A stretch of 64,000 nucleotides of DNA from Sulfobacillus thermosulfidooxidans DSM 9293 (GTDB taxonomy: Bacteria > Bacillota > Sulfobacillia > Sulfobacillales > Sulfobacillaceae). The position numbers and the translations under genes were made by a program. Location of the stretch: NCBI RefSeq assembly GCF_900176145.1, contig NZ_FWWY01000001.1:2849444-2913443 (forward strand), read 5' to 3'. Numbering within the stretch: position 1 is the first letter of the stretch; each line of letters opens with the position of its first letter. The notes beneath the pieces are model-generated. The model was not told the DNA's origin. It was given only the letters and a program-made list of their open reading frames with translations, and did no database searches. This document shows positions 1 to 8,643 of the stretch, piece by piece.

Positions 1-1397
1 AGAACTCGCACTTTATAATCTTTTAATCGCAACCCTTCGATAACAGGATAAATTTGTGTCAGGGCGCGCCTTAAAGCGGCATCAAGAGCGTGAACAGGAC
101 CATCGCCTTCGCCAACTTCAACGAAGTGATCCTCACCCACTACGATGCGAACCGTAGCTTCGGCAATGGTTCGTTGATCGTGGGTGACAGAAGCGTGGAA
201 ACGATCTACGTCAAAATATACGGGCACATGGCCTAAAGACCGTTCCACCAAGAGTTTCATGGAAGATGGAGCATCCTCATATTGATATCCGCGTGCTTCC
301 ATGCGTTTCACTGTTTGCACCAATTCTTTGACGGTTTCCGATGAGGCGTCAAGATTTTGAAAATGATAGAGTAAATTTGAGCGGCCTGCTAATTCGGAAA
401 CCAAAATGCGGCGTGTCTGTCCTACCTGTTCGGGACGAATATGCTCATAGGCTTCGGGATATTTTCGCACGGCACCAACATGCACTCCGGCTTTATGGGT
501 AAAGGCATTATCGCCGACAAAGGGCGCCGAATCGTCCGGAATTAAGTTCGCAATTTCCGCCACCGTACGGGATAAGCGGGTAAGCTCCCGCAACATGGCT
601 TCGTTGCCCGCCGATAATTTCATTTTGTACACTAAATTGGGCCAGATGGTGCAAAGATTCGCATTGCCACACCGTTCTCCATAACCATTGATGGTGCCCT
701 GAACCATGCTGACTCCGGCTTGAACGGCGGCAAGCGAGTTGGCAACAGCTAATCCGCCGTCATTGTGGGCATGAATGCCTAATGGCACGGTCACCACATT
801 GCGCGCTTGTCCTACAAACTCTCGAACTTGATCAGGCAAACTCCCGCCATTTGTATCGCACAGGACGATCCAATCTGCTCCGCCGTTCTCAGCGGCTTTG
901 AGGACATCGAGCGCATAGGATAAATCTTCTTGGCAGCCATCGAAGAAATGCTCGGCATCAAAAATCACTTCGAGACCATGATTGCGCAGGAACTGTACGG
1001 ATTCTTCGACCATAGCCAGATTTTCTTCTAGGCTCAATCCTAAAATTTTCGTGGCTTGAAATACCGATGACTTTCCAAATAGTGTGGCCGCTGGGCATTC
1101 AGCGTCCAAAATAGCACGCAAATTCACATCGGAATCCACGAACACGCCTCGGCGCCTTGTGCTGCCAAAAGCCGTAATTTTTGCATGTTTGACATAACGG
1201 CCGGCACTTTTAAAGAAAGCGGTATCTTTGGGATTCGAAGCCGGCCATCCTCCCTCGATATAATCGAAACCAAATTCATCTAACAGCTTCGTAATTTGCA
1301 ATTTATCTTCAACCGAGAGGGAGATTCCCCGTCTTTGCGTCCCATCACGCAATGTGGTGTCATACAGTTGGATTGGATTTGACATCAATGATCCCAT
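1..1397 (-). CDS. cimA: Citramalate synthase / 2-isopropylmalate synthase family (partial)
   Basis: I translated this from the minus strand; the 3' part runs off the window. The protein opens with LYDTTLRDGTQRRGISLS, the HMGL-like catalytic-domain signature with the Arg-Asp pair, and carries a metal-binding HAHNDGGLAVAN motif, followed by a C-terminal part with GVHVGAV. This belongs to the enzymes that condense acetyl-CoA with a 2-oxoacid; the overall pattern resembles the CimA type ((R)-citramalate for isoleucine) more than LeuA. ATG at 1397 has AAGGA just upstream and is preferred over the in-frame ATG at 1385. Substrate choice between pyruvate and 2-oxoisovalerate is not proved by sequence. 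Confidence 0.85.
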   Translation of the reverse strand, partial: MGSLMSNPIQLYDTTLRDGTQRRGISLSVEDKLQITKLLDEFGFDYIEGGWPASNPKDTAFFKSAGRYVKHAKITAFGSTRRRGVFVDSDVNLRAILDAECPAATLFGKSSVFQATKILGLSLEENLAMVEESVQFLRNHGLEVIFDAEHFFDGCQEDLSYALDVLKAAENGGADWIVLCDTNGGSLPDQVREFVGQARNVVTVPLGIHAHNDGGLAVANSLAAVQAGVSMVQGTINGYGERCGNANLCTIWPNLVYKMKLSAGNEAMLRELTRLSRTVAEIANLIPDDSAPFVGDNAFTHKAGVHVGAVRKYPEAYEHIRPEQVGQTRRILVSELAGRSNLLYHFQNLDASSETVKELVQTVKRMEARGYQYEDAPSSMKLLVERSLGHVPVYFDVDRFHASVTHDQRTIAEATVRIVVGEDHFVEVGEGDGPVHALDAALRRALTQIYPVIEGLRLKDYKVRV

Positions 1398-1679
1398 CAC
1401 TTCCTTAAGACCTTAAGATGTATAAGAAGTCAATAGTTCCTCGGGTATGACCAGCCAAAATATTCGGAGAGCATGATAAATAGGCGACGATGTGAATTTT
1501 GCTGGTTCCGTAAAGTGTAAATCATTTCTGAATCCTGATCAAAACATTTCTGAGTTTCTTGCTATAAGTCCTGTCCTTATATAGCGGTATAGTATACTAA
1601 CCGTATTAACAAATTAGCACTCATTTCGACAATTCAATGATACTGATGATGACATGATGACCATGGGAAGGTCGATAAG

Positions 1680-2657
1680 ATGGTTAATCTTTCGCAAAAA
1701 TCCCGGTTCCCTCACTGGATATTGTGGATAGTGACGGGGGCTGCTGTGCTATTAATTCCGGTGGCCTTTATGGCGGGATGGTTGGCGGATATGGGTCGAG
1801 TTCGCCCCGTGTTGACACAATTAAGCCAAGCTCAACAAGCTACGATGCGTCAAGCAAGTGCTATTCCAAAGGAACCGCCCAGTCAAGCTCCGGCGCATGT
1901 GGTGGCATCGTGGGGACTGTCTCAAGTTGTTCTTAAATGGTCACGGGTTCCAGGCGCCAGTGCTTATGTGGTTTACCGGGCAGTTGGGAATCACAGTGTT
2001 GCAGGGGCTGAAAAAATTGGAGAAGTGACCCAGAGCACCCATGAGGTGGAATTCGTCGATTCGGGTGTTCGTCCCGGCACGCAATATACCTACTGGATCG
2101 CTGCCGTAAATGCTGCCGGGCAAGGTCCTATGACCCAAGCGTTAAGCGGAGAAACCTATTTAACGCCGGCGAATATCGCGCAACAGGTGGAAAAAAGCGC
2201 CATACCAGTCCAAGCAACCGTATGGAGTCAAGGAGGCTTAGGGCTTTTTGCCCCGACCCCAAAAAGCTATCATTCGGTGGCCTTTGCTATTGATGGCGTA
2301 CTCTACACAGCGTTATACCTGCCGCCTAGTGATTCGCACTCGACATGGCTGACGAAGCACTGGGTGAGTTGGACTGTCGGTGGTTTACCGGTGCATGTAT
2401 TAAAGACGACGCACCAGCTCACAGTATTGCAAATGCCACGTCAGGAGAAATCCGTAACATCTTTAGTACAGGGAGCAGTCACCACAACCAATGTTTTAGT
2501 ATGGTATCACCAAGGCATGTGGCAACACCAATTATTTACCGGGACCCTTACCAATTTACCCCTTGGTGCCCTGGTGATGAATGGCTATGGTAACGTCATC
2601 GCACTGACCAACCACCTAGGGCAGTTGATAACGATACCTTCTTCCCATGTCCATTAA
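1680..2657 (+). CDS. Membrane-anchored fibronectin type III domain protein
   Basis: A 325-residue protein with one N-terminal transmembrane segment (about residues 13-34) acting as an uncleaved anchor or signal. A proline/glutamine-rich linker follows, then a fibronectin-III-like domain (about 70-160, with WSRVPGASAYVVYR and GTQYTYWIAAVN strands). The C-terminal 150 residues are beta-rich and not recognised. It is probably extracytoplasmic. GGGAAGG lies at suitable distance before the ATG. It stands alone, convergent with the next gene and separated from it by a terminator. No catalytic motif is visible; a binding or surface role is only inference. Confidence 0.75.
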   Translation: MVNLSQKSRFPHWILWIVTGAAVLLIPVAFMAGWLADMGRVRPVLTQLSQAQQATMRQASAIPKEPPSQAPAHVVASWGLSQVVLKWSRVPGASAYVVYRAVGNHSVAGAEKIGEVTQSTHEVEFVDSGVRPGTQYTYWIAAVNAAGQGPMTQALSGETYLTPANIAQQVEKSAIPVQATVWSQGGLGLFAPTPKSYHSVAFAIDGVLYTALYLPPSDSHSTWLTKHWVSWTVGGLPVHVLKTTHQLTVLQMPRQEKSVTSLVQGAVTTTNVLVWYHQGMWQHQLFTGTLTNLPLGALVMNGYGNVIALTNHLGQLITIPSSHVH

Positions 2658-2670
2658 TTAGGTTTCTGAT

Positions 2671-2716
2671 AAAAGAAAATCACAACCCGCATTGAGCCAG
2701 GTTGTGATTTTTCTTG
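2671..2716. terminator. Bidirectional Rho-independent terminator
   Basis: A 12-13 bp stem (AATCACAACC pairing with GGTTGTGATT) has a 12-base loop, with an A-run before and a T-run after. It lies between two convergent genes and can serve both. Confidence 0.85.
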
Positions 2717-2733
2717 TTATATAGCGGATCTGT

Positions 2734-4065
2734 TTAAATACGGTGAAGATGTTGTAGCCATTCCAGCATTGTGGGACTCGCTGCCGAACTTTGGATTAAC
2801 TGCGGCAAGGTGACCTGGGGATTGACCATAGCCAAGAGGCTGATAACATCTGCGGCTTGCGTGCCGATGGCTTCAGCTCCCTCAATGCGGTCATTGCGAG
2901 TGTAAACGCGGAGTAAGCCCAATTCATGGCCTACCAAAAATGGTTTGTACATCAAGGGATGGTCGACTTTGGCTTCCCATATGTCCAAATGGTCTGGATC
3001 TATAGTTCCGAACCGGGCTAGTTCTGGGATGGTGTAAATGGCTTCGACGAACAGGGGAGGTAGAGAAGCTGCATGACCAAAGGCATGGCGTACCGCTTGG
3101 ACTCCTTGCCACGATGCTTTGTTTGCCAAGAGGGGACGACCCTGAGCGTCGCCGACGGCATAGACATGGGGCACATTGGTTTGTCCTACCCTATCCGTGA
3201 TAAAAAACCCTTGGGGATCAACATCAAATCCGAGACGAATCAATTCATCCGCTGCCCACATGCCTTCACGTCCGGTGGCAAGAAAGATCGTATGATGAAC
3301 ACTTTGTCCCTTTTCGCCGGTTTCGGGGTTATTCCACTCAAGAATAATTCCCTCATCATTACGCGCGAGCGATGCGATACGTCTGTTAAATTGCATTTGT
3401 ATACCCAAATCCTCCAAGTGATTGGTGAAGACTTGGCGTAGAGGAGAGGAAAATTGTGGTAATAATTGGGGAAGAGGAGTATACAGCGTGACATGAGTAC
3501 CGAAGTGGGCAAATAGGGATGCCGCCTCGAGACCTGTGGCTCCTGCGCCAATAATGGCTAAAGAATGGGGAATGCTCTTTAGGGTGTGGAATGCCCGAGG
3601 GAGGAGAACGCTCTGACCGTCCGGCTTAAGGCCTGGGATGAGGCGTTGGCGGGAACCATTAGCAATAATGACGGTTTCACCAACAAAATGCTGCTGGGAA
3701 TCCGTCACAACATGAATCTCACCGTGATGTTTTTCCAAATGCGCACTGGCAAATATGGTTTGGACTTGATTTAATGCCTTTTGAGTCGTTTCGACAATAG
3801 TTTTTATCTGCTTTTCTTGAAGAGCCATGACCTGCGACAGGGTAATCGTATCTGGGTCAGCCCCTAAACGGACAAGATATTGTCTGTGGTGGGCTGCCTC
3901 GATTAACGCTTTGCTGGGAACTAAGCTATGCAAAACGGCATTTCCTCCCACAGGTTCAGCCGATACCATGACGATATCATGGGTATATTTGGTGGCTTCA
4001 AGAGCAGCTGCAATAGCGGAAGGGCCGCCTCCAATAATCACTATGCGATGGCTTTGCACGTTCAC
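2734..4065 (-). CDS. Pyridine nucleotide-disulfide reductase family flavoprotein lacking the redox disulfide
   Basis: The 443-residue protein has the dihydrolipoamide/mercuric reductase fold: an N-terminal FAD motif (IIGGGPSAIAA), an NAD(P) motif (AIIGAGATGLEAA), a second FAD motif (VYAVGDAQG) and the C-terminal dimerisation domain. The site that is CxxxxC in dihydrolipoamide dehydrogenase reads GGNAVLHSLVPSK, so both cysteines are absent. The C-terminal His-Glu pair is also altered (SSAASPTMLE, no His). It should still bind FAD and NAD(P)H but cannot be a normal disulfide reductase; an NAD(P)H:quinone reductase role, like cysteine-deficient relatives, is possible. GTG start with AGGTGA upstream. 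It lies 1 kb from the lipoate-dependent sulfur operon. Confidence 0.85.
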   Translation of the reverse strand: MNVQSHRIVIIGGGPSAIAAALEATKYTHDIVMVSAEPVGGNAVLHSLVPSKALIEAAHHRQYLVRLGADPDTITLSQVMALQEKQIKTIVETTQKALNQVQTIFASAHLEKHHGEIHVVTDSQQHFVGETVIIANGSRQRLIPGLKPDGQSVLLPRAFHTLKSIPHSLAIIGAGATGLEAASLFAHFGTHVTLYTPLPQLLPQFSSPLRQVFTNHLEDLGIQMQFNRRIASLARNDEGIILEWNNPETGEKGQSVHHTIFLATGREGMWAADELIRLGFDVDPQGFFITDRVGQTNVPHVYAVGDAQGRPLLANKASWQGVQAVRHAFGHAASLPPLFVEAIYTIPELARFGTIDPDHLDIWEAKVDHPLMYKPFLVGHELGLLRVYTRNDRIEGAEAIGTQAADVISLLAMVNPQVTLPQLIQSSAASPTMLEWLQHLHRI

Positions 4066-4541
4066 ACAATCACCTCAAAATGGGAAAAATATCAAATTTC
4101 TCGGATATGTGGGTGAGCGTAGCAGAATTAGCTAATAAGAGCAAGCTTCCTTTGAACTAATGAAAGAAATGACTGAACGCATGGTGATTGTAAATTTTCT
4201 GATGTTCAAAGCATCTTGGGTTCCCCGCATATTCGTGAGAACATTCAAACGTCCGTATCGCCATGATAGTGTTCTTTACCTGCTTAAATTCTCTGCGCAA
4301 ATCTTTCACGGTATTTCTAGGTCAACATGACCTATACAGTTCCGGACCGTCCCTCTTCTAGGCGAAATATGGACAAGATTTATCGGTGAGGGTTTTTGGC
4401 ACATCCCGGTAAAGCTGTGATTCGGAAATCAATGGCGTAAAAAGAAATCTAAGGTGTTCGAGAATGCTGAATACGATGGTCACAATGCTCTCACGGGCCG
4501 TACCCGAAGAATGTGTCAAACCTATTTTATGCTGGCTGACT
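4066..4541. other. Intergenic stretch without a supported gene
   Basis: About 480 bases between the flavoprotein and the small unknown gene. An open frame of 77 codons on the plus strand (4454-4687) has no ribosome site and overlaps the opposite gene. I see no tRNA, strong hairpin or coding pattern here; the promoter of the flavoprotein gene presumably lies just above 4065. Confidence 0.5.
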
Positions 4542-4910
4542 CTATTCTTCTAGGTAAGTCTCGGGCCACTTCAATGCTAGGGCTTGCCAAGGAGAATCCG
4601 GACAATAAAAAACTAACAGACCGCGTTCTTCATTATTCCGGGATTTTCCTTGTAAAAGAATATCGGGAAGACCGTGACGGTGAGTGATGCGTATTTGCCA
4701 ATGCCCGACCGCCGGGGGACGGTTATCGCCTTGCGGCGTTAATAGAGCTTCCATAAACCATTCGAAAGATTCAATGGTTTTACTATAAGGTAAAAAGTCC
4801 ATTTTCCCCCGGTTAATATTGCGCAAAGATTGGTTGACTGTGATTAATACTTCGGAAAATCCATGAACCCATTCATCTAGCCGAAAAAGGCTTATTGATA
4901 GCATTTTCAC
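4542..4910 (-). CDS. Hypothetical protein, 122 aa
   Basis: I do not recognise the family. The protein is soluble, with an amphipathic helical N-terminal half and a mixed C-terminal half. The GTG start is preceded by GAGGAGAG at workable distance, which supports translation. It is transcribed divergently from the sulfur-oxidation operon and shares its 200-base promoter region, so a connected role is possible but not shown. Confidence 0.55.
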   Translation of the reverse strand: MKMLSISLFRLDEWVHGFSEVLITVNQSLRNINRGKMDFLPYSKTIESFEWFMEALLTPQGDNRPPAVGHWQIRITHRHGLPDILLQGKSRNNEERGLLVFYCPDSPWQALALKWPETYLEE

Positions 4911-5113
4911 GATGATCTCTCTCCTCGATTTTTAATGGGACAATGTCCAACACCAGTTAAGATGTGAATGACACAGTTTAAATAAAACAAGTTAATGAAT
5001 TCACAAAATCTATATTGAATTGTATTTTGTCTTTAAACACTATATCATTAGATCAGTCTAAAGAACTAGACAATAAGAGATAGCCGATAAGGGTGATAAA
5101 GGAGGGAAATCTC
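4911..5113. promoter_or_regulatory. Divergent promoter region upstream of the sHdr operon
   Basis: AT-rich 200-base region between divergent genes. A TTGAAT box at 5015-5020 is followed 18 bases later by ACTATA, a weak match to a vegetative promoter. A short inverted repeat, GTCTA-N6-TAGAC, lies at 5056-5071 just downstream, where an operator could sit. Both calls are tentative. Confidence 0.3.
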
Positions 5114-5581
5114 GTGGAACAAGACCGTTTAGCCATAATCGTCTCGAAGGGAAGTTTGGATATGGCCTATCCCCCGTTCATATTAGCGACGGCAGCCGCC
5201 GCCATTGATATGGAATGTATGCTGTTTTTCACATTTTGGGGCTTAGACGTCATCCATAAAGACAAAATCGATAATCTGTCCGTATCTATTGCTGGCAATC
5301 CAGGAATGCCAGCGTTAGCTAAAGTGGCGGGTGTCGTCCCGTTCGGGACAAAAATGGTGTCTTCTATGATGAAAAATCAGTTTGCTAACTCCCATGTCAT
5401 GTCCATTAGAGAATTTGTGTCTGAAGCCAAGGAATTGGGTGTACACATGGTGGCGTGTCAAATGTCTATGGATGTTCTCGGAATAAAACGCGAGGATTTA
5501 GTTCCCGAGGTGGAGGATGTAGTGGGAGCCGCGACCTTTTTGGATTTTGCCCGCGATGCTAAGATCTCTCTATTTGTCTAA
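5114..5581 (+). CDS. dsrE2: DsrE2-type sulfur carrier protein
   Basis: A DsrE/DsrF-fold protein of 155 residues. It contains the ACQMSMDVLGI segment typical of DsrE2-type sulfur carriers, in which the cysteine is the likely persulfide-carrying residue. GTG at 5114 is the start because the perfect AAAGGAGGG site lies just before it and inside a longer upstream reading of the frame. It is first in the sHdr operon, 26 bases before shdrC1. DsrE proteins work with TusA to hand sulfane sulfur to the sHdr system; the exact partner here is inference. Confidence 0.88.
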   Translation: MEQDRLAIIVSKGSLDMAYPPFILATAAAAIDMECMLFFTFWGLDVIHKDKIDNLSVSIAGNPGMPALAKVAGVVPFGTKMVSSMMKNQFANSHVMSIREFVSEAKELGVHMVACQMSMDVLGIKREDLVPEVEDVVGAATFLDFARDAKISLFV

Positions 5582-5607
5582 GGTATAGAGACTAAGGAGG
5601 TAGGATA

Positions 5608-6294
5608 ATGCCCTCTGATCGTTATACTGAGGTCGCGTTAGAAGAAAAGAAACGGTTATTCGACGAGGTAAAAGCGGATCCACGTTATAAAACGTATTTG
5701 TATGGCTGTTATGAATGTGGCATTTGTGTGGCAGCTTGTCCCTCGGCGCGCTTCTATGATTTTTCTCCCCGTAAGATTGCGCAAACATTAGCTCGTGAAG
5801 ATGTTGAACTTTTTTATGAGCAGTTAAATGACGATGTTTGGAATTGTTCCCAATGTTTCTCCTGCAACCGGTGCCCGCGCCAAAATAGTCCCGGTGGTCT
5901 CATCACGATTATGCGTGAAGTAGCGGTCAAAAATGGCTTGCGAACAACCAAGGAAGCGTTGGCGGGATATACCCGCATTATTTACAAAATCATGACCACG
6001 GGAACTCAAGTGTCGCCCGATATGCTACAAGAAGATGCCTTTCCCGATTGGGGTCCTCAAGTCAAAGCGGTTTCGCAGAATTTAGATGTGTGGCGCCGTG
6101 CTTTGCCTCCGGAAACGTTACACACAACGGGTCTTTCGTGGCAAGTGGAAGAACGGACGATGCATGAACTGTATGCAATTTGGAAAATGACGGGAACACT
6201 TGACATGATTGGAGAACTGGACGAGGGCCTTCATGACATCATGGAGGAAATTATGGACGATGCCTTAGAAGAGAGCGGATTACCGACAGAATGA
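5608..6294 (+). CDS. shdrC1: sHdrC1, ferredoxin-type subunit of the sulfur-oxidising Hdr-like complex
   Basis: A 228-residue iron-sulfur protein with two cluster motifs near the N-terminus: C34-x2-C37-x2-C40-x3-C44 followed by Pro, and C80-x2-C83-x2-C86-x2-C89 followed by Pro. The second motif has two rather than three residues before the last cysteine. The rest is helical and acidic at the C-terminus. HdrC subunits wire electrons between the non-cubane clusters of HdrB and the flavin of HdrA in the cytoplasm. AAGGAGG lies before the ATG. Its stop overlaps an upstream reading of shdrB1, consistent with tight operon packing. Confidence 0.9.
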   Translation: MPSDRYTEVALEEKKRLFDEVKADPRYKTYLYGCYECGICVAACPSARFYDFSPRKIAQTLAREDVELFYEQLNDDVWNCSQCFSCNRCPRQNSPGGLITIMREVAVKNGLRTTKEALAGYTRIIYKIMTTGTQVSPDMLQEDAFPDWGPQVKAVSQNLDVWRRALPPETLHTTGLSWQVEERTMHELYAIWKMTGTLDMIGELDEGLHDIMEEIMDDALEESGLPTE

Positions 6295-6338
6295 TTCAAA
6301 AGAGTGCGACGATTAGGTTGACAAAGGAGGAAAATGTG

Positions 6339-7538
6339 ATGGAACCCATAGATATTCCCGTGTCTGGTACGAAAGTGCAGACATCACGTGTTTTTGAACG
6401 GGATCCCGAGACGGTTCGTGATGAGGATTTGCGCGAAGCCATTTGGGAACTAGGACGGGAAGGCGAATGGATCGTGCAACCGGTGCCGGAACCGTATTAT
6501 CTTGCTCCGACAAAATTTGGCCGACAAAAGAAAATCCCTTTGGAACACACCTGGCATCATAAAAGTTGTGGGCAATGTGGGCATATTCCCGGATATTCTA
6601 CGTCCATATTTTGGCTAAACCGCTTGTTGGGATTTGATTATTTCGATCCTCGGGATCAAACATCGTGCACGGCATGGAATTATTACGCGTCTGCAACCTC
6701 CAATCAGGCGGCCCAGGCGGCCGTGGCGATGCGAAATTTCTCTGCTGCCTATGAAACGGGTTATTATCCCCTCATCCATTGCGGAACTAGTTTCGGTCAT
6801 TACAAAGAGGTGCGTCATGAATTGGTGCATGATGCGAAGTTGCGCAGGCAAGTTCGGGCCATCATTGAAAAATTGGGACGCCCTTTTGTGATGCCAGAAG
6901 AAATTGTTCATTACAGTGAGTGGATGTATGCGGTGCGCAAGCAATTAGCAGAGCGAGTGCAATTTGATCTGTCTAAGATTACCGCCACGGTGCACCCTGC
7001 TTGCCATTATTACAAATTACAAAGCGGTGACGCTATTTATGATCCCGAAATTTACGGCGGTCAGCGCACGGCGGCAGTCACGGCCGTTGTCCAAGAACTT
7101 GGCGCTCAGGTGGCTGATTATTCAACATGGTATGACTGTTGTGGTTTTGGATTTCGTCACATTTTGGTACAACGAGACTTTACCCGTAGCTTTGCCACGT
7201 TGAGAAAGATTGAAGTGATGAAACAAGAAGCCAATCCCGACGTTGTTCTCACGCATGACACGGGCTGTGTCACCTCTCTCGATAAAAGTCAATTTGCGGC
7301 GCAGGCTCATGGGCGTAACGTTGGTGTTCCGGTGATGTCTGAATCACAATTTGCCGCGTTGGCGGTGGGAGCCCATCCTTTCCGGGTGTGCCAGCTCCAT
7401 TGGCATGCCGTAGACTATCGGCCTTTATTACACAAGATGGGGATTGACGTAGAAAGGGCATGGGCCGAGTTTGAAGCAGATGTCGAAAAAATTAAGCATG
7501 GTGAGATGGAATACTTGACGTGGGAGCATGTTCTCTAA
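6339..7538 (+). CDS. shdrB1: sHdrB1, CCG-domain subunit of the sulfur-oxidising Hdr-like complex
   Basis: A 399-residue HdrB-like protein with two degenerate cysteine-rich (CCG) repeats. The first has C80, C110 and C148; the second has C222, C267-C268 and C310. The closing CxxC of each repeat is CxxS, and the first repeat has SC in place of CC, so at most the second repeat looks able to hold a non-cubane [4Fe-4S] cluster. In the sHdr system HdrB subunits are thought to be the sites of sulfur-substrate chemistry. ATG at 6339 is chosen because AGGAGG ends eight bases before it; an ATG at 6291 overlapping shdrC1 has no ribosome site. Confidence 0.9.
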   Translation: MEPIDIPVSGTKVQTSRVFERDPETVRDEDLREAIWELGREGEWIVQPVPEPYYLAPTKFGRQKKIPLEHTWHHKSCGQCGHIPGYSTSIFWLNRLLGFDYFDPRDQTSCTAWNYYASATSNQAAQAAVAMRNFSAAYETGYYPLIHCGTSFGHYKEVRHELVHDAKLRRQVRAIIEKLGRPFVMPEEIVHYSEWMYAVRKQLAERVQFDLSKITATVHPACHYYKLQSGDAIYDPEIYGGQRTAAVTAVVQELGAQVADYSTWYDCCGFGFRHILVQRDFTRSFATLRKIEVMKQEANPDVVLTHDTGCVTSLDKSQFAAQAHGRNVGVPVMSESQFAALAVGAHPFRVCQLHWHAVDYRPLLHKMGIDVERAWAEFEADVEKIKHGEMEYLTWEHVL

Positions 7539-7581
7539 ATTGAAACGTTGGTCGGAAAAGGAAAGGTAGGAGATACAATCC

Positions 7582-8643
7582 ATGGGAAAAGCGGATACGG
7601 TCATGATCGTGGGTGCTGGCCCAGCAGGACTTGAAGCGGCGCGTACCGTTGCGGATCTCGGAAAACGTGCCATGTTAATTGAAACGAAGGATCAATTAGG
7701 AGGTACTCCCTATGCGTCCTATGCGAGCTTAACGCCGGATTTGCAAGAAACAGAACACGCCATGGAACACATGTTGGATGCTGTGCGTAATAATCCTGCG
7801 GTAGATGTGCGCCTTAATACCCGTGTCGTGAAAAGTGAAGGCAACCTGGGAGCATTTCATGTCACGTTAGAAAGCGCTGATGGGGTGCAGTCGGTTGAAG
7901 AAGTGGGTGCCATCGTCGTGGCGACCGGTTTCCAACATTTCGATCCGGGCCGAGAAACCCAAATGTATGGGTATTACGAATATGACGATGTCATTACGTT
8001 GGTCGATGCAGAAAAAATGTTCAAGGAAGGAAAAATTGTTCGCCCATCGACCGGTTTACCTCCTGAGCGGGTAGCGTTTATCCAGTGCGTGGGATCTAGA
8101 GATCGGCAGATTGGGAATAAATACTGCTCCAAGGTGTGTTGTGGAATTGCCTCTAAACAATCTATCGAAATTAAGCGGATGCTTCCCAATGCCAAAGTGT
8201 TCATTTTCTATATCGATATGAGGATGTATGGCTTTTGGGAAGATCAGATTTATTGGAAGGCGCAGGAGGAGTATAAGGTCAACTATATTCGTGGCATTGT
8301 TACCGAAATCATTCGTAAAGGCGATAAATTGTTGATTAAAGGTGAGGACACGACGATGGGACGTCCCATGGAAGTGTTGATGGATTTGGTTATTTTGTCA
8401 GTGGGAATGGAACCTTCTAAAGGGACCGTAGAAATGTCCCGGATTTTTCAAATTCCTCGAGAGGATCACGGATTTCTTCAGGTCGTTGGGGGACCCCTAG
8501 ATACCGTATCCACGCCTGTTCCGGGGATTTTTGTCGCCGGTGCTGCAGCAGGTCCTAAAGACATTGAGGATTCTGTGTCAATGGGCGCGGCAGCAGCGGC
8601 TAAAGCCGTCGGAATTCTGAATCGATTAACCCTCGAAGTATAA
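7582..8643 (+). CDS. shdrA: sHdrA, FAD/iron-sulfur subunit of the sulfur-oxidising Hdr-like complex
   Basis: A 353-residue flavoprotein of the short HdrA type. It has an N-terminal Rossmann FAD motif (VMIVGAGPAGLEAA), an ATGF segment, an iron-sulfur region with CVGSRD and YCSKVCC (about residues 172-195), and a C-terminal FAD-contacting part (PGIFVAGAAAGPKDIEDS). It lacks the ferredoxin extensions of methanogen HdrA, as expected for sulfur oxidisers. It is the electron-bifurcation-type subunit in methanogens; in sHdr it is proposed to move electrons from sulfur oxidation. AAAGGTAGGAG lies before the ATG, and its TAA overlaps the next ATG. Confidence 0.92.
   Translation: MGKADTVMIVGAGPAGLEAARTVADLGKRAMLIETKDQLGGTPYASYASLTPDLQETEHAMEHMLDAVRNNPAVDVRLNTRVVKSEGNLGAFHVTLESADGVQSVEEVGAIVVATGFQHFDPGRETQMYGYYEYDDVITLVDAEKMFKEGKIVRPSTGLPPERVAFIQCVGSRDRQIGNKYCSKVCCGIASKQSIEIKRMLPNAKVFIFYIDMRMYGFWEDQIYWKAQEEYKVNYIRGIVTEIIRKGDKLLIKGEDTTMGRPMEVLMDLVILSVGMEPSKGTVEMSRIFQIPREDHGFLQVVGGPLDTVSTPVPGIFVAGAAAGPKDIEDSVSMGAAAAAKAVGILNRLTLEV

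Noticed and set aside
4454-4687. Plus-strand frame of 77 codons
   Set aside because: No ribosome site and no recognisable pattern; the opposite-strand gene has better support.
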